Shown here: positions 1 to 7,780 of the stretch, one piece after another
Position numbering within the stretch: position 1 is the first letter of the stretch
Layout of the letters: every line of letters starts with the position of its first letter
NCBI GenBank assembly: GCA_043801935.1
Contig: JAZDLO010000148.1
Coordinates: forward strand, 1-19,747
Source of the DNA: JAZDLO01 sp043801935
GTDB taxonomy: Bacteria > Actinomycetota > Thermoleophilia > RBG-16-64-13
DNA: 19,747 nucleotides
Direction of reading: 5' to 3'
Notes under the pieces: generated by a model
What the model saw: only the letters and a program-made list of their open reading frames with translations
What the model was told of the DNA's origin: nothing
Database searches by the model: none
Position numbers and translations under genes: made by a program

Positions 1-150
1 GACGAAGTGGCCGTCCATGACGTCCACGTGGATCATGCGCGCTCCGGCATCCATCACCATGGATATCTGTTCCCCTAGGCGGGAGAAATCGGCCGAAAGG
101 ATGGAGGGAAGAAGATGAAGCTCCTCGTATGCGCGAGAGGGGATGGGCAT
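1..150 (-). CDS. rpe: Ribulose-phosphate 3-epimerase, N-terminal part (runs off window)
   Basis: The first 50 residues of D-ribulose-5-phosphate 3-epimerase, a cytosolic TIM-barrel enzyme that interconverts ribulose-5-phosphate and xylulose-5-phosphate in the pentose phosphate pathway. The window shows the family's opening strand signature PSILSADFSRLG at residues 15-26 and the metal-site segment HVDVMDGHFV at residues 41-50, where the window ends. The start is ATG at 150, chosen because GGGAG (156-160 on the complement) lies 5 nt upstream. It follows the fmt stop by 12 nt, so it is probably the last visible gene of the metK-priA-def-fmt run. In many bacteria rsmB separates fmt and rpe; here it does not. 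The rest of the barrel cannot be judged. Confidence 0.93.
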   Translation of the reverse strand, partial: MPIPSRAYEELHLLPSILSADFSRLGEQISMVMDAGARMIHVDVMDGHFV

Positions 151-162
151 GGACGCTCCCGG

Positions 163-1170
163 TTAACCTTGTAGTTGGAGTCCGTCCGGCGCTTGCCGGT
201 CCGGCCGTCGCCGGCCGGGTGGCTCCAGGCATCCGCCCAGACGCACGCCGTATCCACGCATGAAATCAGACGCCGCCATCTTGCTCTTGCCGGCAGGTTG
301 AACCATCAGCAGCTCGACCACTCCCTGGCCGCAGCCGACGAATAGCCGGGTGCTGCCGACCTGCACCTCCCCGGGACGTCCGGCGACACCGGCTCCTTCG
401 CTCGGTACCGGCTCGAGACCCGGTTCACCGTAGGGCCAGGTACGCCAGACCTTGAACTCCACTCCCCCGCTTGTCGCCCTAGCCCCGATTCCGGGGCTCA
501 AGGACCGCACCTGGTCGTGCACGGCCGCGGCCCCCTTCCCCAGGTCAAGCTGGCAATCAGCGGCACAGAGCTTAGCTGCATAGGTGGCCGGCCCCTGCTG
601 TGCCGTCCATCTGAGCGTTCCGTCAGCCAAGCCGTTCAGGGCCTGGTCGACCCCTATCGCCCCCACGAGGGCGAGGACCCGCCCGAGGGAGCCGACATCG
701 TCTCGCGGCCCCACGGAGACCGAGGTCTGCAGAGCCCAGGGACCCTCATCGAGGCCCTCGACCATCCGCATGATGCTCACGCCCGTGCACGGCTCTCCGG
801 CGGCCAGCGCGCGTTCGATAGGAGCTGGACCCCGATACGCGGGGAGCAACGACGCGTGCACGTTCAAACAGAGGAACGCCTCGAGCAACGGCCACTTGAG
901 GATCTGGCCGAAGGCGCCGACGACCAGGATCGAGACACCGGCGGTCTCGAGGCGGGCCAGGACGCCGGGGTCGTTGACGTCCTCCACCCGTACGGATTCC
1001 AGGCCCAGCCGGTCGGCCTCCAGCACCGCCGGCGGGGGGGTCGCCTTGCGCCCCCGGCCCCGCGGCCGGTCAGGTTGGGAGATGACCACAGCGGGCCGCC
1101 TACTCAGCGCGGCCAAGTCGGCCAGCACCCAGGCGGCAAAATCGGGCGTCCCGGCGAAAGCGAAGTTCAC
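163..1170 (-). CDS. fmt: Methionyl-tRNA formyltransferase
   Basis: This enzyme formylates Met-tRNA(fMet) with 10-formyltetrahydrofolate to make the initiator tRNA. The N-terminal formyltransferase domain (about 1-205) carries the hallmark HASLLPAYRGPAPIERA at 105-121. The catalytic triad N103, H105 and D141 (in GLDEGP) sits at nearly the same offsets as in the E. coli enzyme (N106, H108, D144). The C-terminal half matches the anticodon-side OB-like domain and ends normally near GYGVRLGG. It is then followed by a Pro/Arg-rich tail of about 23 residues, so at 335 aa it is slightly longer than the usual 310-315. The start is GTG at 1170, which overlaps the def stop as GTGA. That is the usual def-fmt pairing, where deformylase later removes the group added here. 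Confidence 0.95.
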   Translation of the reverse strand: MNFAFAGTPDFAAWVLADLAALSRRPAVVISQPDRPRGRGRKATPPPAVLEADRLGLESVRVEDVNDPGVLARLETAGVSILVVGAFGQILKWPLLEAFLCLNVHASLLPAYRGPAPIERALAAGEPCTGVSIMRMVEGLDEGPWALQTSVSVGPRDDVGSLGRVLALVGAIGVDQALNGLADGTLRWTAQQGPATYAAKLCAADCQLDLGKGAAAVHDQVRSLSPGIGARATSGGVEFKVWRTWPYGEPGLEPVPSEGAGVAGRPGEVQVGSTRLFVGCGQGVVELLMVQPAGKSKMAASDFMRGYGVRLGGCLEPPGRRRPDRQAPDGLQLQG

Positions 1171-1730
1171 GGGCCGGCGGCCAGCGTCCGCTCGCGTAGT
1201 TCCTTCAGGACCCGGACTCGCTCCTCAGACGATGTTCTGTCCAGGATCAAGCGGCCATCGAGGTGGTCGATCTCGTGTTGCATGATGCGGGCCAGGACTC
1301 CGGTGAAGTGGACCTGAAAGAGCTCCCCTCTAAGGTTCTGGGCTTCGACCACCACCTCGTCGGCCCGGGTGACCTCCATGGCCCCGCCCGGCACGGAGAG
1401 ACAACCCTCCGCAGCCGTGCTGCTGGTCTCCGAAGACTCCACGATGCGCGGATTCACGAACACGTGCCGTTCCGCCTCCCTCTCCGGGTGCCTCCACACC
1501 ATCACCCGGCTCACCACGCCGATCTGGGGAGCGGCCAGCCCTACGCCCTCCTCGCGGTCCATCACCTCCAGCATGAGCTGAGCGAGCTTCTCCAGTCGAG
1601 AATCGAACACGGTGACCGGATGGGTGGCCTGCTTGAGAGTCGGGTCGCCGAAGGTGCGCAGGCGCTCGAGCGGAGCTTCTCGCGCAGGCGCGGACCCCCT
1701 GCTTCCTTCTGTCTTGCCCATTTCAGCCAT
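1167..1730 (-). CDS. def: Peptide deformylase
   Basis: A metalloenzyme that removes the N-formyl group from nascent proteins, the partner reaction to Fmt. All three family motifs are intact: GVGLAAPQIG at 62-71, EGCLSVPG with metal ligand C110, and QHEIDHLDG with H152 and H156 plus catalytic E153. I chose ATG at 1730 (187 aa). GGGAG lies 7 nt upstream, and the longer reading from 1775 would run into the end of priA and add a non-conserved leader. The gene begins 19 nt after the priA stop and overlaps fmt by 4 nt, which suggests translational coupling. The N-terminal 20 residues before the usual 'RTFGDPxL' segment are Gly/Ser/Ala-rich and probably disordered. Confidence 0.95.
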   Translation of the reverse strand: MAEMGKTEGSRGSAPAREAPLERLRTFGDPTLKQATHPVTVFDSRLEKLAQLMLEVMDREEGVGLAAPQIGVVSRVMVWRHPEREAERHVFVNPRIVESSETSSTAAEGCLSVPGGAMEVTRADEVVVEAQNLRGELFQVHFTGVLARIMQHEIDHLDGRLILDRTSSEERVRVLKELRERTLAAGP

Positions 1731-1749
1731 GATCCTACTCCCTGCCGCG

Positions 1750-3975
1750 TCAGCTGAAGGATTGCGGATCCACATCCACCAGCAGCATCACTCGTCGACG
1801 CCGGTACGGTTCCTCCAGTTGGGCCAAAGCCTGGCTCACGATCGCCCGCGCTCTTTCCCCGTCGCGGGCCGCCACCAAGAGATGCCACCTCTCCCGTCCT
1901 CTTCGCGTGGGCAACCGGCTGGGGCCACGCAGTTCCTGAGCGGAGAAGTGAGGAGCAAGCCGTTCCGCGAGATACCGAGCCCCGACACGGGCCCGCTCCG
2001 CGTCTTCCGCCAGCGTCGTCAACCGGATGAGATGCGCGAATGGCGGATATCCGAGGCGCTCTCGGACGGCGAGCTCTTCCCGGTAGAAACCATGCTCGTT
2101 CTGCTCCAGCGCCATTCTAATACAGGGCACATCGGGATTCCAGGTTTGAACCAGGACGCGGCCGGGCGCTTCCGCCCGCCCGGCGCGCCCGGCGACCTGG
2201 ATCAGCAATTGGAATGTGCGCTCCGCGGCCCGGAAGTCCGGCATGTACAGCCCGGTATCGGCGTCGGCGACCAGGGCCAGCGTCACCCCGGGGAAGTCGT
2301 GGCCTTTGGCTACCATCTGCGTCCCCACCAAGACGCCTGGTCGCGCTCCGGCGAACGACTCGAGGATCGCCTGTACTCGCCTGCCGCTGGTTAGGACATC
2401 GGAGTCCATCCGAAAGACCTGTTCGTGAGGGACGAGCGCCCGCAATTCCTGATCAAGACGCTCCGTTCCTGGCGCCGCTCGGGTCAGCGGCGCCCCACCG
2501 CAGGATGGGCACAAGGGCGGCTGCGCGTAAGCGCGCCCGCAATGATGGCAAACCAGGCGTCGCACCCGGCTGTGGTAGGTGAGCGAGAGCTCGCAGTCGC
2601 CGCACATCATCACATGGCCGCATAGATCGCAGTGAACGTGACCCGCGTACCCTCGGCGATTGAGAAGCACGATGGCTTGCTCGCCTCGGCGGAGCGTCTC
2701 GGCCAGGGCTTCGCGGGACCGGGGAGCGAGCAGGAGGCCGCCGCCCTGGCGGCGCATGTCGACCACCTCGCAGACCGGCGGCGTCCCCGCCGCCCGACGC
2801 GAGAGCCGCAGACGCTCCTTCGATCGTTGCATGCTCTCTACTGAAGGAGTCGCGCTGCCCTCGACCAGCAGCCCTCCCCTTGGTTCCAGGCGCATTCGAG
2901 CGACCGTCCCAGCGTGGTAGCGGGGCTCCTCTTCCTGCTTGTAGGAAGTGTCGTGGGCCTCGTCGACGATGATCAACCGCAGGTTCTTGACGGGGGCGAA
3001 GACGGCGGACCGCGCCCCCACCACCAGGGGCGCATCGCCGCCGGCGATGCGCCCGTATTCCCGGGCCCGCTCTCCCCGGGGGAGCCCGCTATGCAGAACC
3101 CCCACCCGGTTCCCGAACCGGGCTCGCACCCGGCCGATCATCAGGGGGGTCAGTGCGATCTCGGGGACGAGCAGGATGGCGCCCGCCCCATCCTCCAGGA
3201 CCCGAGCGAGGAGGCGCAGATAGACCTCGGTCTTGCCGCTGCCCGTGACCCCCCATAGCAGGCGCCGGGTAAGACCGGGTTCGGCGTAGGCTTCGAAAAG
3301 ATGGAGCACCACCCGCTCCTGCTCCGGCCACAGTGACGGCATGCAGACTGCGGCGCCGGTCACGTGTTCGGGCTGTGCGCCGGCCGAGGGCGCCTCCATC
3401 AACTCCACGAAACCTTTGGCTACCAGCGTCCGTAGTACTCCCCGCCCCACTCCCGCCAGGTCCAGGAGTCGGGCCACCGCGATCCCCTCAGCCGGCACAG
3501 CGTCGAGCAGCGTCTGCTGCTTGGGAGTGAGGTGGGCCGGTTTCTCGGGCTCGAACCCAGCTTGCGCCCCCGTGGCGCGCACCGCCCAAGTCCTACGGTT
3601 GGAGCCACCAGTCCCCCCCCGGGCGCCGATCACCGGCGGAGCGATCAGGCGGAGGCAGGACTCGAACGAGCAAAGATATCTCTGTGACAGCGAGCGGGCG
3701 AGTTCCAGCAACTCCTCGGGCACGACCTCCTCAGAGACAGTCTCGATGAAGCGAAGGCCTGCCACATCCACGCCCTGAGAGCCGGTCTCGTCTACCACGA
3801 CGGCCCGAACCACGCGCCGCCCGAAGGGAGCGGACACGACCGACCCCGCGCGTACGCGCTCCTCCAGCTCGGGCGGGACCAGGTAATCGAAGCGGCGGTC
3901 GCCAAGGTGCCGCAGTCGCAGAAGGGGGACGAGCTGCACCGCTCGCCGGATTTGCTCGGTCAAAGCCGGCGCCAC
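1750..3975 (-). CDS. priA: Primosomal protein N' (replication restart helicase PriA)
   Basis: A superfamily 2 DNA helicase that recognises stalled forks and starts replisome reloading. Visible in order: an N-terminal DNA-binding region (1-110), Walker A GVTGSGKT at 242-249, the DEAH box at 338-341 followed by the family stretch DTSYKQEEEPRYHAG, motif III GSATPSVES, an inserted zinc module with four CxxC pairs (C449/452, 458/461, 476/479, 489/492), and the helicase C-terminal motifs VGTQMVAKGHDFP and QVAGRAGRA. All eight zinc-ligand cysteines are present, so the protein should be a full helicase rather than an ATPase-dead actinobacterial variant. The start is GTG at 3975, with GGAGG 5 nt upstream. 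A weak 5-bp hairpin (3987-4002) occupies the metK-priA gap. Confidence 0.96.
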   Translation of the reverse strand: MAPALTEQIRRAVQLVPLLRLRHLGDRRFDYLVPPELEERVRAGSVVSAPFGRRVVRAVVVDETGSQGVDVAGLRFIETVSEEVVPEELLELARSLSQRYLCSFESCLRLIAPPVIGARGGTGGSNRRTWAVRATGAQAGFEPEKPAHLTPKQQTLLDAVPAEGIAVARLLDLAGVGRGVLRTLVAKGFVELMEAPSAGAQPEHVTGAAVCMPSLWPEQERVVLHLFEAYAEPGLTRRLLWGVTGSGKTEVYLRLLARVLEDGAGAILLVPEIALTPLMIGRVRARFGNRVGVLHSGLPRGERAREYGRIAGGDAPLVVGARSAVFAPVKNLRLIIVDEAHDTSYKQEEEPRYHAGTVARMRLEPRGGLLVEGSATPSVESMQRSKERLRLSRRAAGTPPVCEVVDMRRQGGGLLLAPRSREALAETLRRGEQAIVLLNRRGYAGHVHCDLCGHVMMCGDCELSLTYHSRVRRLVCHHCGRAYAQPPLCPSCGGAPLTRAAPGTERLDQELRALVPHEQVFRMDSDVLTSGRRVQAILESFAGARPGVLVGTQMVAKGHDFPGVTLALVADADTGLYMPDFRAAERTFQLLIQVAGRAGRAEAPGRVLVQTWNPDVPCIRMALEQNEHGFYREELAVRERLGYPPFAHLIRLTTLAEDAERARVGARYLAERLAPHFSAQELRGPSRLPTRRGRERWHLLVAARDGERARAIVSQALAQLEEPYRRRRVMLLVDVDPQSFS

Positions 3976-4002
3976 CTTCGCCTCCGGGAGCCCAAAAGCT
4001 CC

Positions 4003-5214
4003 TTAGTCCAAACCGGCGTCCTGACGCAAAGCATCGGCTTTGTCGGTGCTCTCCCAGGTGAAATCCGCATCTTCGCGGCCAAAGTGACCATAGGCGGCCG
4101 TCTTCTCATAGATGGGACGCAGCAGGCGCAGGTCGCGGATGATCGCGGCCGGTCTCAGGTCGAAGTGGCTGTTGACCAGCTCCGCGATGAGCGTCGGGCT
4201 CACGTGTTCGGTACCGAAGCACTCCACCATGACGCTCACCGGGTGGGCGACGCCGATGGCATAGGCAAGCTGGATCTCGCAGCGGTCGGCCAATCCCGCG
4301 GCCACCACGTTCTTGGCCACGTAGCGAGCCGCATATGCAGCTGAACGGTCGACCTTCGACGGGTCCTTCCCCGAGAAGGCGCCCCCACCGTGTCGGCCAA
4401 AGCCGCCGTACGTATCGACGATGATCTTGCGCCCCGTGAGACCTGTGTCACCCATGGGACCGCCGATGACGAACTTGCCCGTCGGGTTCACATACAGTCG
4501 GGTCTTCTTGAACTCAGGGTCGTAGAGCCCATCGGGCAGCACCGGCCGGATCACATGTTCGATCAAATCGGGCCGGATGAGGGTGTCGACGTCGATGCCG
4601 TCTTGGTGCTGGGTGGAAACGACCACAGCGGTGATGAACTGAGGTTTGCCATCGGCGTACTTGACCGTCACCTGGCTCTTGCCGTCGGGCCGCAGATACG
4701 GGAGGATGCTGCCCTTGCGCACCTCGCTCAAGCGGTGGACCAACCGGTGGGCCAGAAGGATGGGCATGGGCATGAGCTCTTCGGTATCCCTGCACGCATA
4801 TCCGAACATCATCCCCTGGTCCCCGGCACCTTGGCAGTCGAGCGCGTCCCCGTCTTTGGGATCCATCCGGCACTCGAGGGCGGCCCGCACGCCCTGCGCG
4901 ATGTCGGGCGACTGCTCGTGGATAGTGGTTATCACCCCACAGGTTTGGGCATCGAAGCCATACTTGGCGCGAGTGTAGCCGATACGCTCGACGGTCCTCC
5001 GGACCAGCGCGGGCACGTCCACGTACGTCTCAGTGGTGATCTCGCCCGAGACCACCACCAGACCGGTGGTGACCAAGGTCTCGCAGGCCACTTTACCCTG
5101 AGGATCGTCCCTCAGCACGGCGTCCAACACCGCGTCCGAGATCTGGTCGGCGATCTTGTCTGGATGACCTTCGCTCACCGACTCCGACGTGAACAGAAAA
5201 CCATGGTTCTCCAC
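4003..5214 (-). CDS. metK: S-adenosylmethionine synthetase
   Basis: It makes S-adenosylmethionine from methionine and ATP in the cytosol. Signatures are the N-terminal LFTSESVSEGHPDKIADQ, the methionine/ATP-loop GAGDQGMMFGYA, and the P-loop-like GGGAFSGKDPSKVDRSAAY. I set the start at GTG 5214 (403 aa), although the frame stays open to an ATG at 5265. GGAGG at 5220-5224 is exactly 5 nt from this GTG, the product then begins with the family-typical few residues before FTSES, and the upstream ATG would force a 50-nt overlap with the thioesterase gene. The ribosome-binding site lies inside the last codons of that gene and the GTG follows its TAG by 1 nt, so translation is probably coupled. No SAM riboswitch is visible upstream. 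Confidence 0.96.
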   Translation of the reverse strand: MENHGFLFTSESVSEGHPDKIADQISDAVLDAVLRDDPQGKVACETLVTTGLVVVSGEITTETYVDVPALVRRTVERIGYTRAKYGFDAQTCGVITTIHEQSPDIAQGVRAALECRMDPKDGDALDCQGAGDQGMMFGYACRDTEELMPMPILLAHRLVHRLSEVRKGSILPYLRPDGKSQVTVKYADGKPQFITAVVVSTQHQDGIDVDTLIRPDLIEHVIRPVLPDGLYDPEFKKTRLYVNPTGKFVIGGPMGDTGLTGRKIIVDTYGGFGRHGGGAFSGKDPSKVDRSAAYAARYVAKNVVAAGLADRCEIQLAYAIGVAHPVSVMVECFGTEHVSPTLIAELVNSHFDLRPAAIIRDLRLLRPIYEKTAAYGHFGREDADFTWESTDKADALRQDAGLD

Positions 5215-5215
5215 G

Positions 5216-5683
5216 CTAACCTCCAGGACTATCACCCAAAAGACCGGGGCGAGCCCGATCGTCATTGCCGTCGCGCAGTGTACCAGAAGCGCCGCCGGCC
5301 CACCTTGACTCCAAACGCTCGGTGAATCCCGCCCGTCCCACGATGACCCGGTGGTGAGTGCCCTTGCCGATGACCCCGGCGTGATCCTCAGCGGTGACCG
5401 AGAACACCAGCAGTCTCCCCTCTATCTCCACCAGGGTAGCCTGAGCCACGACCTCCATACCCACCGGTGTCGGAGCCGCATGGGTGACTTCGACCCGGGT
5501 GCCCACGGATGTCATGTCAGGGGTCAACCGACCCTCGAGCGCTTTGACGGCTGCAGCCTCCATCAATCTCACCATGGCCGATGTCGCCAGCCCCGCAACG
5601 TCTCCCGACGCCATGCTCTGCGCGGTCAGACCACGGACCACCACCTCGGTCACCCGGGCGGTAAGGCCGGGTTCTAGACTCAT
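5216..5683 (-). CDS. FlK-like hot-dog fold acyl-CoA thioesterase
   Basis: It resembles the fluoroacetyl-CoA thioesterase (FlK) family, single-domain hot-dog enzymes that hydrolyse small acyl-CoA esters. A Thr34-Glu42-His68 set shows the same spacing (8 and 26 residues) as the FlK catalytic triad Thr42-Glu50-His76. The surrounding pattern also fits: LATSAMVRLMEAAA, THAAPTPVGM, and GVIGKGTHHRVIV. The usual domain ends near residue 120; an extra Gly/Arg-rich tail of about 35 residues follows. The start is ATG 5683 with GGGAGG upstream. It sits 10-30 nt from paaK on one side and 1 nt from metK on the other. Inferred role: releasing or proofreading CoA esters made by the PaaK-type ligase. Fluoroacetate specificity should not be assumed, since FlK-specific pocket residues cannot be judged by eye. 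Confidence 0.75.
   Translation of the reverse strand: MSLEPGLTARVTEVVVRGLTAQSMASGDVAGLATSAMVRLMEAAAVKALEGRLTPDMTSVGTRVEVTHAAPTPVGMEVVAQATLVEIEGRLLVFSVTAEDHAGVIGKGTHHRVIVGRAGFTERLESRWAGGASGTLRDGNDDRARPGLLGDSPGG
5220..5224 (-). promoter_or_regulatory. metK ribosome-binding site deciding a GTG start
   Basis: On the minus strand GGAGG is followed by TTAGC and then GTG. The site lies in the final glycine codons of the upstream thioesterase gene, and the intervening TAG is that gene's stop. This supports the GTG start for metK over the ATG 51 nt upstream and points to stop-start coupling between the two genes. Confidence 0.75.
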
Positions 5684-5705
5684 GGGTCGCCTCCCTTGCC
5701 TTCTA

Positions 5706-7025
5706 TCACGTCTTACCGGGCGAGCTATCCCGGTTGTCGATGACTCTCTGGGCCTTACCCGTGTAGCGGGGGATGGTCTTGGGCTCGACCAGCCTCACCC
5801 GGGCGCGGATGCCCAGCTCTTGGCGCAAGCGCTCCTCCACGTGGCTCTGGAAAGCCATGAGCTTCTTCACAGCGTCGGGGAAGAAGGAGGGCGTGACCTC
5901 TATCTGGACCTCCATCTGATCGAGAGCTCCTTCCCTATACAGCACTATCTGATAGTGCGGCTCGACCTTCTCGATATCAATGAGCACCGCTTCGACCTGT
6001 GAAGGGTACACGTTGATGCCCCGGATTATGAGCATATCGTCGGCCCTGGCATACACCTTGCTGTGCCGCGCAAACACCCTGCCGCACGCGCACGGCCGGT
6101 AGCTGATGCCCGCCAGATCGCCGGTGCGATAGCGGATCACAGGAAGCGCCTCCTTGGTAAGAGAGGTGAAGACCAGCTCACCCTCCTCGCCCTCGGGCAT
6201 CGGCTCTCCCGTCGCAGGATCGACCACTTCGACAAGGAAATGATCCTCGTTGACGTGAAGTCCATCCTTGTTCCAGCACTCGTAAGACACGCCCGGGCCG
6301 ATGACCTCCGACAAGCCGTAGTTGTCACAGGCGGACATCCCGGTCCGCCTCTCCACCTCATCGCGAAGCTGATCGCTCCAGGGCTCGGAGCCGAACAAGC
6401 CTACGCGTAAGCACAGATCCTTGAAGTCGTAGCCCAGCTCTGGGGCCATCTCGGCGATGTACATGGCGTAGGACGGAGTGCCGACCAGGACCGTCGTCTT
6501 GAAGTCGCGCATGATGTGAAGCTGGCGTTGCGTGTTGCCCGTGGAGGCGGGGATGACGGTCACGCCCACCCGCTCGAGGCCGGCATGCATGCCGAACGCA
6601 CCGGTGGTAAGCCCGTATCCGAAGGCGATCTGAGCGACGTCGTGCGAACGCGCCCCGCCGGCCACTGCCACCCTGGCGCACAGCTCGGACCAGGTGTTCA
6701 GGTCACCCCGGCTATATCCGACAACCGTGGGATTGGCCGTGGTACCTGACGAGGAGTGGATGCGTAAGACCTTCTCCAATGGCAAGGCGAACAATCCATA
6801 CGGATACGCAGCTTTGAAGTCGCCCTTTGCGCTGAACGGCAGCTTGCGCAGGTCGTCCAACGAACGCACGTCGGCCGGCTTGAGCTTCATGGCGGCCCAG
6901 CGTTCGCGATGGAAGGGAACATTGTCATAGACCCAGCGGAGGGTCATCTGCAGCCGCTTGAACTGCAATTCTCGCAGCTCGTCCCGGCTTATCGTCTCGT
7001 ATTCGGGGTTCCATATCTCGTTCAT
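5706..7025 (-). CDS. paaK: Phenylacetate-CoA ligase family (AMP-forming aryl-CoA ligase)
   Basis: An adenylate-forming enzyme that activates phenylacetate or a related aryl acid to its CoA thioester. The 439-aa length is typical of PaaK. Motifs are the phosphate-binding loop SSSGTTANPT at 91-100, the family segment FGYGLTTGAFGMH, the A5-like DNYGLSE, RYRTGD, the hinge region RGINVYPSQVE, and the catalytic lysine K424 in RYTGKAQRVIDNR. The start ATG at 7025 overlaps the livF stop as ATGA. Co-location with a complete branched-chain-type ABC importer and a tandem-ACT protein resembles amino-acid and aryl-acid metabolism loci, where PaaK activates the aryl acetate formed from aromatic amino acids. 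No indolepyruvate oxidoreductase or ring-degradation genes are in the window, so the substrate is open. Confidence 0.9.
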   Translation of the reverse strand: MNEIWNPEYETISRDELRELQFKRLQMTLRWVYDNVPFHRERWAAMKLKPADVRSLDDLRKLPFSAKGDFKAAYPYGLFALPLEKVLRIHSSSGTTANPTVVGYSRGDLNTWSELCARVAVAGGARSHDVAQIAFGYGLTTGAFGMHAGLERVGVTVIPASTGNTQRQLHIMRDFKTTVLVGTPSYAMYIAEMAPELGYDFKDLCLRVGLFGSEPWSDQLRDEVERRTGMSACDNYGLSEVIGPGVSYECWNKDGLHVNEDHFLVEVVDPATGEPMPEGEEGELVFTSLTKEALPVIRYRTGDLAGISYRPCACGRVFARHSKVYARADDMLIIRGINVYPSQVEAVLIDIEKVEPHYQIVLYREGALDQMEVQIEVTPSFFPDAVKKLMAFQSHVEERLRQELGIRARVRLVEPKTIPRYTGKAQRVIDNRDSSPGKT

Positions 7026-7765
7026 GCTCTCTCCGTCCGACGCCTGTTGCCGGCGCTCCGTCCGCCTAGATAGATGGACTGTACTTCTGGATTCTCGAGC
7101 AAAGACGAAGCCTGGTCGTGGAGCACGATCGCGCCTCGCTCCATAACCAGCCCCCGATGGGCGAGGCTGAGAGCGGCCCGCGCGTCCTGCTCCACCAGGA
7201 TGATCGTCAGCCCTTGCTCGTTGAGACTGCGCAGGCTCGTAAAGATATCGCGAACGAGGAGAGGCGCAAGACCCATCGAGGGTTCATCCAACAACAACAG
7301 GCGCGGTTCGGCCATGAGGGCCCGGGCTATGGCCAACATCTGCTGCTCGCCGCCCGAAAGAGACCCCGCCTGTTGATGGAGCCGTTCTTCCAGGCGCGGG
7401 AACAGGGCGAAGACCCGCTCCAGCCGCTCCTTGACGGGCGTTCCCTTTCGTCGCCGGGAATACGACCCGAGCTCGAGGTTCTCCCCCACCGTCAGCGGTC
7501 CGAACAGTTGCCGGCCCTCGGGAATCTGTATCAACCTCCTGGAGACGACCTTCTCCACTCCCAGCGAGTCGATGCGCTCGCCTTCGAACTCGATGGAGCC
7601 CGCCAGAATCCGGACGATACCCGATATGGCCTTGAGCAGAGTCGTCTTCCCGGCACCGTTCGCACCGATGACCGTGATTATCTCGCCTTCGCCCACGCTG
7701 AGGTCGAGACCATGGAGGATCTCGATCCGCCCGTATCCCGCCCGCACACCGCGCAGTTCAAGCAC
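7022..7765 (-). CDS. livF: Branched-chain amino acid type ABC transporter ATP-binding protein LivF
   Basis: One of the two cytosolic ATPases that drive a HAAT-family (hydrophobic amino acid) importer. It shows Walker A GANGAGKT (33-40), signature LSGGEQQMLAIARAL, Walker B LLLLDEPSMGLAP and the switch histidine region adapted to ILVEQD, which is typical of LivF. The length of 247 aa is close to the family norm (about 235), with a short basic tail (GNRRRTERA). It starts at GTG 7765, 15 nt downstream of the substrate-binding protein stop, with only a weak AGGG ribosome site. Its stop overlaps paaK, tying the transporter and ligase into one transcript. Pairs with LivG for heterodimeric ATP hydrolysis. 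Confidence 0.93.
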   Translation of the reverse strand: MLELRGVRAGYGRIEILHGLDLSVGEGEIITVIGANGAGKTTLLKAISGIVRILAGSIEFEGERIDSLGVEKVVSRRLIQIPEGRQLFGPLTVGENLELGSYSRRRKGTPVKERLERVFALFPRLEERLHQQAGSLSGGEQQMLAIARALMAEPRLLLLDEPSMGLAPLLVRDIFTSLRSLNEQGLTIILVEQDARAALSLAHRGLVMERGAIVLHDQASSLLENPEVQSIYLGGRSAGNRRRTERA

Positions 7766-7780
7766 TGTTGTCGCCCTGCG

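Noticed and set aside
517..1317. Plus-strand open frames of 233-266 codons opposite fmt/def
   Set aside because: They lie wholly antisense to fmt and def, which have intact catalytic motifs; the translations are Arg/Pro-rich with no family signature.
4390..5325. 311-codon plus-strand open frame opposite metK
   Set aside because: Antisense shadow of a conserved gene; long antisense frames are expected at this GC content.
5215..5705. SAM riboswitch upstream of metK
   Set aside because: There is no untranslated space: the thioesterase gene runs to within 1 nt of metK and no SAM-box pattern was recognised.
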